A program made the translations under genes and the position numbers. The notes below the pieces were generated by a model. It worked only from the letters and a program-made list of their open reading frames with translations, was not told where the DNA came from and did not search any database. Positions 9,034 through 19,927 of a stretch of DNA of 64,000 nt are shown here, in pieces (the first letter of the stretch is position 1; each line of letters opens with the position of its first letter). The DNA comes from Lampris incognitus (taxonomy: Eukaryota > Chordata > Actinopteri > Lampriformes > Lampridae), in the NCBI RefSeq assembly GCF_029633865.1, contig NC_079214.1:35494804-35558803 (forward strand), given 5' to 3'.

Positions 9034-10822
9034 GCAGGGTCCTCCCCCTTACACGGGCATACGTCAGACACTGATCCATTCACCTGCCGAAGCAGAGGTG
9101 TTGCGGCAGGAAATATTGGAGATGCTGTCCAAAGACGCGATACAGGTGGTGGAGAGAGGCACAGAGGAAATAGGGGTTTATTCGAGATATTTCCTCGTGC
9201 CCAAGAAATCGGGGGGCATGCGGCCGATTCTAGATCTGAAATGGTTTAATACTTGGGTGCGCAAAGAATCATTCCACATGCTGACGGTCCCCCAGCTCCT
9301 AGCCATGATATCGAGCGGAGCCTGGTTCACATCTGTGGACCTCAAGGACGCATATTTCCATGTCCCGACAGTGGGTCACCACTGGAAATATCTCAGGTTC
9401 GCGTTTTAGGGAACGTGTTACGAGTACAAAGTCCTCCCGTTCGGCTACAGTTTGGCCCCACGGGTCTTTTTGATGTGCGTCAAGGCGGCTCTCACTCCGC
9501 TATTCGCCCAGGGTTACGTTATAGCCAACTACTTGGATGATCTGCTTCTGATAGCCCCAGATCACCGGCTGGCTATGGAACGCACGAGTCGCCTGGTCTC
9601 GCACCTGTCGGACCTGGGTCTCACGGTAAACTGGAAGAAGAGCGCTCCCTGGCCGTCACGCGAAACCACCCATCTGGGATTAGCGTTGGACTCAGGGAGG
9701 ATGCTGGCTTCCGTCTCGGAGGAGCGGTGGCAGGGGTTAGAGGACCTTCTTGCCAGTTTTGCCCCGGGCCGGTCAGTGACAGTAGGTCAACTGCGTCGGC
9801 TCCTGGGCATCATGTCCTCTGCTCACCAGGTGGTGCCTCTGGGTCTGCCTTTTATGAGGAGACTCCAGTGTTAGCTTATTCGAGAGGGCCGGTTCCGCCG
9901 GCTGCGCCAACGGCACAGGTTAGTGGTCCCGGAGGGGGTGAGCTTGGACCTGGATCACTGGGCAGAGGTCTGCAGAGCCAGGGTTGGGGTTCCCCTCGGA
10001 CCCAGATCGGAGGAGGCGATTCTATTCACGGATGCATCCCTGGGAGGTTGGGGTGCGATCTGTGGCCACGGCACAATCAGAGGAGTATGGCCTGTGAGTC
10101 ACAATGCGCACATCAACGCGCTGGAGCTAGAGGCAGTGCTGTTGGCGGTGCGTCATTTCGCTCCTCTCCTACAACATCGACACATTCTGGTCAGGTCGGA
10201 CAGTACCACTACGGTGGCGTATATCAACAGGCAGGGCGGGACGTGGTCGGCTGCGTGCCGTGCATTAGCCTACGACCTGTGGAGTTGAGTGCATCAGAAC
10301 GCACAGTCCATTCGGGCAGTTCATGTGCCTGGCAGCCAGAACGAGGCAGCGGACATCATGTCGCGCGGCGGGCCCAGCTGGGACGACTGGTCCCTCAATC
10401 CTCTAATCGTGGAGATGATCTGGGCGAGGTTCGGAGTGGCGCAGGTGGACTTGTTTGCGTCCAAGAGGAACGCCAAATGCGCACGATGGTATTCGCTCTG
10501 CCCGAGTGACAACCCGCCTATGGGGGTGAATGCGCTGGGCATCGAGCCGTGGCCACGCGAGCTGCTCTATGCTTTTCCCCCTCTGGGTCTGATACCGGCG
10601 GTGGTGGAACGGATCAGATGCACGGGCGCGTCGGTGATCCTGGTGGCTCCCAACAACCCAGGTGCGCCGTGGTTTCCGAACATGGTTTCCATGGTGCGCG
10701 CACCACAGTTCCTCCTCCTGATGTGGATGGACATTCTGACGCAGGCAGACGGGATTATCCAACAGGAGCCCCTTCTAGCGGGGTTCCAACTGGCGGCTTG
10801 GCTTCTGAGAGGGCCAGGCTGA
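8891..10822 (+). pseudogene. DIRS RT - RNase H - methyltransferase-like polyprotein, three in-frame stops
   Basis: One frame carries the RT fingers (LVPKKSGGMRPILDLKWFN), the first catalytic motif SVDLKDAYFHV, the YLDD box (VIANYLDDLLLIAPD), then RNase H (LFTDASLGGWGA, LELEAVLLAV, RSDSTTTVAYIN). A C-terminal block starting VDLFASKRNAKCARWYS resembles the methyltransferase-like region of DIRS elements. In-frame stops occur at 9407-9409 (TAG), 9872-9874 (TAG) and 10286-10288 (TGA). The frame ends at TGA 10820-10822. Catalytic residues themselves are kept, so the inactivating changes look recent. Confidence 0.85.
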
Positions 10823-11851
10823 GAGAGGAGGGTCTTTGATGAGGCCACGGTGGCCACTATACAAGCCGCGCACACTCCGTGCACATCGGCGCAATACGAC
10901 TCCAAGTGGAGAGTTTTTGCTAGGTGGTGGGTGGGAGAGGGCGTGGAACCTCTGTCTGCATCCTTGGCCCACGTTGCGGGGCTCTTGGAATACAAGAGAT
11001 CGACTGACAATTTAGCCTACGAAACGATCAAGGGGTACTTGGCAGCGATCTCAGCCTGTATGCCTAGGCTGGGTGGCGACACTGTCTTCTCTCACCCCCG
11101 TATGGTGGCGTTCCTCAAGGGGGTGAGGAACAGGCAGGGTGTTCGGAACGACCGCACGGCCACTTGGGATTTATCCCTGGTTCTGTCGGCGTTGTGTTCT
11201 GCGCCATTCGAGCCTTTGGAATCGGCTGACGTTAAGTGGCTGTCGGCCAAGGGGGCGCTCCTGCTGGCCCTGGTGTATTTGGGTAGGGTCAGCGAACTGT
11301 GCGCGCTCTCCACGGAGGGCATCGAATTTGCCGCGGACAGTTCGAAGGCGATAGTCTACCCGGATCCATCGTTTCGTCCGAAACATGTCACCGCGCGTTA
11401 CCAGCGGGTGCCATTGGTGTTGTCGGCCTTTTATCCCTCTCCCTCTTCGGAGGGGGAGAGGAGGCTCCATCTCCTCTGCCCGGTTCGTCCGCTACGGGTT
11501 TACCTGGAGCGCACTGGTCCTTTCAGAAAGACTAAACAGGTCCTTGTCTGCTACGGGGTGACGGGCAGGAAAGGAGAGGCGCTGTCTAGCCAGAGGCTTT
11601 CTCATTGGATTTGCTCCGGGATCTCCCAAGCCTATGTGGGGGCTGGTAGAGAAGTACCCAGGTTTAAAGCGCACTCCACGAGGGGTACAGCCGCTTCGGT
11701 GGCTCTCTATGCTGGTGTGGCGATGGAGTCTCTTATGTCAACGGCAATGTGGTCTTCGCCACATTCGTTCATTAATCATTACTTAACTGACCAGTCTGCT
11801 ATGACAGTGACCGGTGCTGTGCTTGGCACAGCGAGGCGCACTGATGCGTAA
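10823..11851 (+). CDS. DIRS tyrosine recombinase
   Basis: Open frame of about 340 codons in the same phase as the RT frame, directly after its TGA. There is no ATG near the start (first possible starts include GTG at 10850), so the true start may lie in an overlap or depend on read-through. The phage-integrase fold is supported by the R of YLGRVSELCAL, the HxxR of FKAHSTRGTAASVA, and the Tyr in SPHSFINHYL: the R-H-R-Y set. Uninterrupted. It would insert the circular cDNA without target duplication. Confidence 0.85.
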   Translation, partial: ERRVFDEATVATIQAAHTPCTSAQYDSKWRVFARWWVGEGVEPLSASLAHVAGLLEYKRSTDNLAYETIKGYLAAISACMPRLGGDTVFSHPRMVAFLKGVRNRQGVRNDRTATWDLSLVLSALCSAPFEPLESADVKWLSAKGALLLALVYLGRVSELCALSTEGIEFAADSSKAIVYPDPSFRPKHVTARYQRVPLVLSAFYPSPSSEGERRLHLLCPVRPLRVYLERTGPFRKTKQVLVCYGVTGRKGEALSSQRLSHWICSGISQAYVGAGREVPRFKAHSTRGTAASVALYAGVAMESLMSTAMWSSPHSFINHYLTDQSAMTVTGAVLGTARRTDA

Positions 11852-12162
11852 TGCGCTCCGGCCATACGAAAGTGTCTCCCGTCGGGAGCGCGGACGTTTG
11901 TGCATAGTTCATTTAAAATAAAATGGAAAAAAAAGAATATTATATATAGGCTATAGCCTATGTGTATATGTATATGGGAAGTTGGAACGGTTACGTTCCC
12001 TTTTCTCCTTTTTCCCGCCCCCTTATGCGAGCCTCCCCTCCACGATATACTAGCCGGCCAAAGGGGGGATTTGAGTACTGGGTGTGAGGTGTTGTTCCCC
12101 TTATTGTCCTCAGCGCGGGTGGCAGGCGAGGGGCATTAGTCCGCCGCTACTCCGTAGTTGGG

Positions 12163-12250
12163 GCAATATGTAAATATGGCACTACAGAGTAGCGATAATA
12201 GAACTCCTGGTTCTGTAGAGAACCTAGGTTCTATGAGCTACGGAGTAGTG
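12163..12250. repeat. DIRS internal complementary region (ICR)
   Basis: 12163-12204 is the reverse complement of the left outer end (6502-6543, a few mismatches). 12201-12241 is the reverse complement of the right outer end (12447-12486). The two meet at a shared GTT/AAC, the expected circle junction of DIRS replication. Confidence 0.85.
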
Positions 12251-12279
12251 CTATATTTTCCTGCTCGCCTGCTGAGGTC

Positions 12280-12440
12280 CCTTGAAGGAGGCTTTGGTGG
12301 GTCGAATTGATGAGTGATGTGGTGACGCATGTCAAGTGCAGTTGTGGGCGGGGCTTAGGGGATGCTGTCGCATGAGCAGTGAATTTCAGAGCCTAGCGTC
12401 GCCAGAGGCAAGGTCAGAGGGCAATATGTAAATATAGCAC
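12280..12440. repeat. DIRS right inverted terminal repeat
   Basis: Inverted copy of 6521-6682, with only scattered mismatches. The unpaired end 12441-12486 has its complement in the ICR. Confidence 0.85.
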
Positions 12441-12486
12441 TACTCCTTAGCTCATAGAACCTAGGTTCTCTACAGAACCAGGAGTT

Positions 12487-12811
12487 CTGCAGTACTGCTT
12501 ACTGCTTGGGGATGAAAACCAACAGGTCACAGACTTACAAACGCTGCAATGCCTTCACCCATATGTAAGGGGAATGTTTGTGTTAAAGCATTCACAAGGG
12601 GAAATATCACATTTTCTTTTCAAATATCAGCAAAGCTTGTTGCTGGTTTATCACTTCAGATAAGTGAGAGGGAGTATTTGACACATTCATGTTATAATGA
12701 TTCATGCAACAGTTATTAGTTACTTATTGTAGTTATTAACTGTTGAGGAATACCATAACAGTTGTTATGAGGATTGGTGCAGCTGGTAGCACTGGCTTAA
12801 GTTTTATATAG

Positions 12812-12855
<44 letters not shown>

Positions 12856-13030
12856 AAAAGCAATCATCAGCTTATGGCATGAAACAGGCTTGTACCGTCT
12901 CATAAAGAATTTACTTGACTAACTGGATTATTTTGCTCCTTATCTGCTGAGCACTTTCCCTACCGTTGAGTGTTTCTTTTAAAGTTATAATAATAAACAC
13001 TCAACGGTGTATATATATAGCGTTTTTTTT
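12487..13030. other. AT-rich spacer with microsatellite
   Basis: Contains (AC)n at about 12821-12846 flanked by TATA repeats. A short inverted repeat 'ccgttgagtgtt' / 'aacactcaacgg' is at 12964-13007. 'catgaaacaggcttgtacc' at about 12878 resembles a degenerate hammerhead 3' half. Confidence 0.5.
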
Positions 13031-13121
13031 TCTTCTCCGAAACCGTCAATGATGTTATAAGTGCTCAACTAATGAGGAGTGGAATATCAACACAGATACA
13101 GGAAAAAAAAGGTTTAATACA

Positions 13122-13169
13122 TTGCAGTACAGGCCTGTTTCGTGAGATGCGCACTCATCAGCTGCTAAT
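13122..13169 (-). ncRNA. Hammerhead ribozyme motif 1
   Basis: The minus strand has the core CUGAUGA (13155-13161), stem II GUGcgcaucuCAC, then GAA. A self-complementary stem III ACAGGCCUGU is followed by A as the nucleotide at the cleavage site, then CUGC pairing with GCAG before the core. Stem I is short (4 bp before a mismatch). Tiny stem III matches the hammerheads known from Penelope-like elements. Confidence 0.65.
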
Positions 13170-13200
13170 GTGGCTCATGGATGGAGTTGTTAGATGGATG

Positions 13201-13370
13201 GAGAATATATCTCCATCCATCCATCCATTATCCAAGCCACTTATCCTAATCGGGGTCACGGGATGCTGGAGCTTATCCCAGCAGTCAAAATAACATCCTC
13301 TGGTGCCCTGTGATGGCCTGGCGGCCTGTCCAGGGTGTCTCCCCGCCTGCCGCCCAGTGACTGTTGGGAA

Positions 13371-13375
<5 letters not shown>
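13201..13375. repeat. Composite fragments of the tRNA-like GGAT-tailed repeat
   Basis: A reverse tail (ccatccatccatccattatcc, then 'gggatgctggagcttatccc') is joined to a forward piece ('gtgatggcctggcggcctgt'). Both belong to the family at 133-500. Confidence 0.6.
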
Positions 13376-13422
<47 letters not shown>

Positions 13423-13432
13423 ATATATATTT
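13371..13432. repeat. (TA)n(AC)n(TA)n microsatellite
   Basis: Alternating TA, AC and TA runs flank the hammerhead palindrome unit. No other feature. Confidence 0.9.
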
Positions 13433-13490
13433 TATAGCTCAAAGTTGTTAAATGGCAGAACAAGCTTGTTTCATGCTCAATGCACACATC

Positions 13491-13534
13491 GGCAGCTGAT
13501 GAGTGCATTGAGCATGAAACAAGCTTGTTCTGCC
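13491..13534 (+). ncRNA. Hammerhead ribozyme motif 2
   Basis: Stem I GGCAG pairs with CUGCC (13530-13534). Core CUGAUGA is at 13496-13502, stem II GUGC-AUUGA-GCAU, GAA at 13516-13518, palindromic stem III ACAAGCUUGU (13519-13528), cleavage nucleotide U at 13529. All conserved core positions are present. The opposite strand of the same palindrome (13454-13495) has a damaged core (CCGAUGU). Confidence 0.75.
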
Positions 13535-13771
13535 ATTTAACTTTGAGCTATAAAAATATATACATCTTTGCTACTGAATTGTTGGGCTCTTTTCTACACA
13601 GAAGGTTTCATTGCATATATATCCTGTGGATATCTATCTATCTATCTATCTATTTTTTTTCCTTCTTTTTTTTTCTTTTTCGGAAACCGTCAATGGTGTT
13701 GATGATGCTCAACTAATGAGGAGCGGAATATCAATATAGATGTAGGGGGAAAAAACAAAACTTTTAATACA

Positions 13772-13817
13772 TAGCAGTACAAGCTTGTTTCGTGCGTCGC
13801 GCACTCATCAGCTGCTA
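13772..13817 (-). ncRNA. Hammerhead ribozyme motif 3 (full consensus)
   Basis: Minus strand: stem I UAGCAG / CUGCUA (6 bp), core CUGAUGA (plus 13805-13811), stem II GUGCG-CGA-CGCAC (5 bp with a 3-nt loop), GAA, stem III ACAAGCUUGU, cleavage nucleotide A. Every conserved position and all three stems are intact, which makes it the best candidate for self-cleavage in the window. Stem III is a loop-less palindrome, so activity would probably need a dimer. Confidence 0.82.
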
Positions 13818-13841
13818 ATGAGTGCATGAGTTTATTTAATT

Positions 13842-13887
13842 TAGCAGCTGATGAGTGCGCGATGCACGAAACAAGCTTGAACTGTTA
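13842..13887 (+). ncRNA. Hammerhead ribozyme motif 4 (one core change)
   Basis: Opposite arm of the palindrome holding motif 3. Core CUGAUGA is at 13848-13854, stem II GUGC..GCAC, GAA at 13868-13870, stem I UAGCAG / CUGUUA. The U that should pair with the last A of GAAA is replaced by A (13880), so cleavage is expected to be weak or lost. Confidence 0.65.
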
Positions 13888-14408
13888 TGTATTAAAAGTT
13901 TTTTTTTCCCTACATCTATGTAAACTTAGCACAAAAAGTAAAGAAATTTGTGTTTGGTATTTTATTTCTTTGTTGTAACAATGCTTCTTGGCAATAAATC
14001 TTACATCAGGCACCTGATTGTCAGCACCTGGGGTACCAGAAGCTCAAAACAAGAGTAAATAGCAACAGCAAAATAAGCTGTTTGGCATTGGCAGAGAAGA
14101 TTTGGCAAATTTTTCATGGGCGCAACCCACATACTCAGCTCTGCTGCTCATCCCACAAATGCATGTTCCTTAGAAATGTGGCACCATTTAAAAGGGAAAT
14201 AAACAGGCTTTCCAACAGTATAAGATTTATTGCTAAGAAGCATTGTTATAACAAAGAAATACTCTCCCAAAAACAAATGTCCTTACTTTTTGTGCTAAGT
14301 ATACTATATATACGTGTATATATATATATCGTTTTTTTCCAAAACCATGAATGGTGTTGTTAGAAGTGATCAACTAGTGAGGAGCGGAATATCATCGGCT
14401 GCTAATAT

Positions 14409-14454
14409 TAGCAGCCGATGAGTGCGCGGCACACGAAACAGGCCTGTACTGCAA
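14409..14454 (+). ncRNA. Hammerhead ribozyme motif 5 (degenerate core)
   Basis: Same layout as motif 1, with stem III ACAGGCCUGU and GAA, but the core reads CCGAUGA (14415-14421), a change at an essential uridine. The opposite arm is truncated (14391-14406). Likely inactive relic. Confidence 0.55.
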
Positions 14455-14510
14455 TGTATTAAAACTATTTTCCTGCATCTGTATTGATTTTATATATATA
14501 ACTTTGTTGA

Positions 14511-14542
<32 letters not shown>

Positions 14543-14548
<6 letters not shown>

Positions 14549-15750
14549 TCACCAGCCACTTTATTAGGCACACCTGTCCAACTGCTCGTTAACGCAAATT
14601 TCTAATCAGCCAATCACATGGCAGCAACTCAATGCATTTAGGCATGTAGACATGGTCAAGACGATCTGCTGCAGTTCAAACCGAGCATCAGAATGGGGAA
14701 GAAAGGTGATTTAAGTGACTTTGAACGTGGCATGGTTGTTGGTGCCAGACGGGCTGGTCTGAGTATTTCAGAAACTGCTGATCTACTGGGATTTTCACAC
14801 ACAACCATCTCTAGGGTTTACAGAGAATGGTCCGAAAAAGAGAAAATATCCAGTGAGCGGCAGTTCTGTGGGCGAAAATGCCTTGTTGATGCCAGAGGTC
14901 AGAGGAGAATGGCCAGACTGGTTCGAGCTGACAGAAAGGCAACAGTAACTCAAATAACCACTCATTACAACCGAGGTATGCAGAAGAGCATCTCTGAACG
15001 CACAACACGTTGAACCTTGAGGCAGATGGGCTACAGCAGCAGAAGACCACACCGGGTGCCACTCCTGTCAGCTAAGAACAGGAAACAGGCTACAACTCGT
15101 AGGCTCACCAAAATTGGACAATAGAAGATTGGAAAAACGTTGCCTGGTCTGATGAGTCTCGATTTCTGCTGCGCCATTCGGATGGTAGGGTCAGAATTTG
15201 GCGTCAACAACATGAAAGCATGGATCCATCCTGCCTTGTATCAATGGTACAGGCTGGTGGTGGTGGTGTAATGGTGTGGGGGATATTTTCTTGGCACACT
15301 TTGGGCCCCTTAGTACCAATTGAGCATCGTGTCAACACCACAGCCTACCTGAGTATTGTTGCTGACCATGTCCATCCCGTTATGACCACAGTGTTCCCAT
15401 CTTCTGATGGCTACTTCCAGCAGGATAACGCGCCATGTCATAAAGCTCGAATCATCTCAGACTGGTTTCTTGAACATGACAATGAGTTCACTGTACTCAA
15501 ATGGCCTCCACAGTCACCAGATCTCAATCCAATAGAGCACCTTTGGGATGTGGTGGACCAGGAGATTCGCATCATGGATGTGCAGCCGACAAATCTGCAG
15601 CAACTGCGTGATGCTATCATGTCAATATGGACCAAACTCTCTGAGGAATGTTTCCAGTACCTTGTTGAATCTATGGATTAAGGCAGTTCTGAAGGCAAAA
15701 GGGGGTCCAACCCGGTACTAGCAAGGTGTACCTAATAAAGTGGCCAGTGA

Positions 15751-15755
<5 letters not shown>
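14543..15755 (+). mobile_element. DD36E-type Tc1-like transposon (Incomer-like)
   Basis: Ends are inverted: 'cactcaccagccactttatt' on the left and the complement of 'aataaagtggccagtgagtg' on the right, set in TA repeats as for TA-target insertion. About 1.2 kb. Internal transposase is frameshifted. The second Asp (QQDNAPC) and the Glu (NPIEHLW) are 36 residues apart, unlike DD34E Tc1. Confidence 0.8.
14693..15681 (+). pseudogene. Broken DD36E transposase
   Basis: The N-terminal HTH (residues about 1-60, KKGDLSDFERGMVVGARRAG, then a second HTH) reads to a TGA at 15011-15013. The same frame continues to about 15120. The catalytic part resumes in another phase (WSDES, then 15220-15681), ending in FQYLVESMD. 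So there is one nonsense change and at least one frameshift near 15100-15120. All three catalytic residues are still encoded. Not functional as one protein. Confidence 0.8.
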
Positions 15756-16899
<1,144 letters not shown>

Positions 16900-16919
16900 A
16901 TAACAGGAAAGACTTATGA

Positions 16920-17110
16920 ATCTATAGAGTCTTCAATTTATCCAAGTGTTGTATGATCGGTCCCCCAGTGGATTTGAATTTCTCAGGGTGTCCCCTCAGC
17001 GAAAACTTATTTTCTCCAATTTTAGAAAGAACACTAGATCCCTCAACCACATAGAAGAATTTGGGAGATGAGGTGATTTCCAATCCATTAGGATTCTCCT
17101 ACGTGCCAAA
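16920..17110 (-). pseudogene. L1/Tx1 ORF2 C-terminal domain fragment
   Basis: Minus strand reads RRRILMDWKSPHLP, then MWLRDLVFFLKLEKISFR, a segment conserved near the ORF2 C-terminus of fish Tx1 LINEs. A stop follows. Confidence 0.7.
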
Positions 17111-17649
17111 AGGGTTTAGAAAGCAGTATGTTTTTGTTTATTTTTTAAACTTTGATCTTTGTCATCCTGAATACCAAAGATGCACATCCAGGCATTGGGT
17201 TAGAGGTTTAGACTGAGGGACTCTGATAAGACTTTGAATATTGTATCCGAGTAATTTGTCAATTTTGGGCATAAACAGAACGTTTGTCAGATTCGTTTAT
17301 GAATTTTGACATCTATTGCAACCATCTAATACATTTGATTACATTTTCAAAAATTTGGATTTAGAGTAGTGCAGGTGACACACTACCTCGAATTTTAACT
17401 GTGTACGCAAACTTTTATTAACCCCTAATTAGGGCCTTGGTTCTATATTGAATCTGGTAAGCTCATGTCAAGTTCTTTTCCCCTAACCACTTTGATTTTA
17501 ATGTTAGTTTCAGTAATTGAGTTGATAATTTGATATATTTGGGATATAAATCTCTTTACCTTTGGAGGTGTGTTCAGGATTGTCTCATTTACTGAGTTTT
17601 GTGGTGAATTAGAGAAACGGGTTGTTAGATTTAGCAAAATGTCATACTT

Positions 17650-18275
17650 GGAAATCAGGAATCAGGAACACTATTTGTCATTTCATTTCATGTACTTGCG
17701 TACATGAAATGAAATAAAATGTAATTTCCCCCAGCCCACAGCAGTGCAACACAAAGACAAAAACACATATCCAAAAACTACAAGAACACACATATCCAAA
17801 CTAACACATACATCCAAACTAAACAAACAAAAAAAAAAAAATCACTGTCCAAGGGAACGAATGCCAGCCAGGATGACTGTCGGAACTGCCGATCTGCATG
17901 GGCTAGCAGTTAGCTTAGCCTGCCCTGCTTCCGCGACCTGTCAGACTGCCCTCGGCGTTTCCTCTTTGGGCACAGCTCTGTGCAGGGGCCATGGTCCTTG
18001 GACTCACTGGATGCAGCAGGCCAGGCTCCCTCAGCCGATTGAGCACCAGCTTTCCCAGCCAGACACCCTCAACACACACCCCCGCACTCCACACGATGAC
18101 ATCAAAAACACCAGTCAACGCCAGGCGAAGCCGCCGCCAGACCACCCTCGCTGTTATCAGAACTGCCGGTCTGCATGGGCTAGCAGTTAGCTTAGTCTGC
18201 CCCGCTTCCGCGTCCTGTCAGACCACTCTTGGTGTTACCTCCTCAGGCGCAGCTCCGGGCAGGGGTAACAAATAA
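17650..18275. repeat. Dispersed repeat with internal direct duplication, inserted in L1
   Basis: The block 'gcatgggctagcagttagct' occurs twice (about 17896 and 18172), each followed by related GC-rich text ending 'gcgcagctc'-like. A reverse-complement copy is at 44265-44540, with the same 'ctgccgatctgcatgggcta' block, poly-T/A tract and 'catgaaatgaaat'-like end. Confidence 0.65.
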
Positions 18276-19039
18276 TAATGGAAATAATGGAAAAGATGGC
18301 CTTGATGGATGTTATATATCTCAAATATAACCCTGGAACTTTCGAATACCCCACCGATGTATAATTGACCTATGCTGAAAATGCCATTTTTAAGCCAAAG
18401 AGAGAATGCACATTCTAGTCTAGGTAGAGGAGAAAAGTGCTTACCATGAATAGGTGTTAGAGTAGATAAATCTGTGAATCCAAATTTTGTACGAAGCGGT
18501 GCCAGAATTTTCAATGCTGTAATTACTATAGGGTTGGATGAATATTGCCTTGGGAGAGTGGCAGTTTAGAAGTTATCAATGCTAAAAGGAAGGAAGAGGG
18601 GCAAAATTTAGCTTCATTTAGACACCAGCTTACTTGAGGGAGCTTAATCCAGTATACCATTTAATGTTTATGTCCCACCTAGTAATTAGAAAGAGAAAGT
18701 CCGCCCTGAGATTGATGTCTTTGTAACGTCGCTTTTACTTATCCTTGGTTGTTTATCACCCCATAAAGAACCTGTAATATGCTTATCTAAAGCAGTAAAA
18801 AAAAAAGTGTTTAGGCAAGAATACTGGCAGATATTGAAACAGATATAGGAAATGTAGTAAAACAATCTTAATAGAATTAACTCTGCCTGTTAATGAAACA
18901 TAGATGGTTTTCCATCTATTAAAGTCTATCTTCATCTTAATAATTATTAATGGAGAGAAATTCCTATTATATAAGTTTTCGAATTATAAATGCCCAGATA
19001 TTTAAATTCAGAATTACTCTCATGAAAAGGCAGTTACAT

Positions 19040-19927
19040 TTATGTAGTCCTTATTGCTGAATTGTTTAAAAGAAAGCATTCGCTTTTGGAAAAATTTAAC
19101 ATACCCAGAGAATGTCCCAAATTGCTTAAGGATTCCAACTAATGCAGGAGAGATTTCACCTGGTCAGAAATATAAACTAGCAAATCGTAAGCATATAGCG
19201 AGACTCAAAGCTAAGTACCCATCTGTGGATTCCTTCAATGGCAGGGGATGCTTTAAGAGTAATGGATAAAGGCTCAATAGCTAAGGCAAATAATATGGGA
19301 TTTAAAGGGCAGCCTTTACAGGTACCTCTACATAAATTGAAATATTCTGAGTTTAATCTATTGGTAATGACAGAGGCCCTGGTTGAAGAGTAAAGTTGTT
19401 TTACCTAAGCCAAAAATATAGGGCCGAAACCAAAATTTTACAAAATCCTAAATAGATATGGCCATTCTACTCTATTGATGCCTTTTCTCCATCTACAGAG
19501 ATAACCATCTTTGGAACCTCTGCAGACATAGGAGTAGTAAATAACATTAAACAGGTGACGGATATTACTTAAGGAGTGGCGATTCCTTATGAAACCAGTT
19601 TGGCCATCAGAAATTACATGGTGTATAACTATTTCCAGACACAGATAGGACTTTTGCCAGTATTTTATAATTGGCATTAACAAGAGATATTGGGTGAGAA
19701 CATTCCCATTCATTTGCATCCTTTCCAGGTTTTAACAGAGTAATTGATGCATTTGCAAAGGTTTGTGGGATGGCACCTCGGATTAAAGAGTCATTAAACA
19801 TATTAAGCAAAAGTGGTAATAGTTTATATGAAAACTTCTTGTAAAATACAATGCAGAAACCATCTGCCCCTGGTGCTCTGCCACTTTGCATATTTTTAAT
19901 TGATCCTAGTATTTCGCTTATATTCAA
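19040..19927 (-). pseudogene. L1/Tx1 reverse transcriptase fragment
   Basis: The minus strand carries SGRAPGADGFCIVFYKKFS, a damaged motif A (GINRVEWPYLF), motif B (RGTCKGCPLNPILFALAIEP) and, at 19184-19195, YAYD in place of the catalytic YADD. Several frame changes separate these blocks. Catalytically dead by both the motif change and the frame breaks. Confidence 0.8.

Larger units (their letters stand above)
6502..12486 (+). mobile_element. Complete DIRS-like tyrosine recombinase retrotransposon
   Basis: Gene order is gag - RT - RNase H - methyltransferase-like region - tyrosine recombinase, all on the plus strand. The ends are inverted repeats (6521-6682 and 12280-12440). An internal complementary region at 12163-12250 contains the complements of both outer ends joined at a GTT. 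There is no LTR or integrase, as expected for DIRS elements. Three in-frame stops interrupt the RT ORF, so this copy is inactive. Confidence 0.9.
13560..14330. repeat. Palindromic hammerhead-bearing repeat units and spacer
   Basis: The phrase 'aaccgtcaatggtgttg' followed by 'aactaatgaggagcggaata' and a 'ttaatacat.gcagtac' lead-in precedes motifs at 13031, 13680 and 14335, so three related units are present. The spacer at 13930-14300 is bounded by inverted copies of 'acttagcacaaaaagtaa', with no ORF of known type. Confidence 0.6.

Noticed and set aside
12878-12900. Sixth hammerhead ('catgaaacaggcttgtacc')
   Set aside because: Only the GAAAC/stem III side matches; the upstream core is not recognisable.
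13201-13216. CRISPR-like or telomeric array
   Set aside because: Simple CCAT microsatellite of a repeat tail.
17744-18190. 148-codon plus-strand ORF
   Set aside because: Falls in a dispersed duplicated repeat; no domain and no conservation with its second copy in frame.
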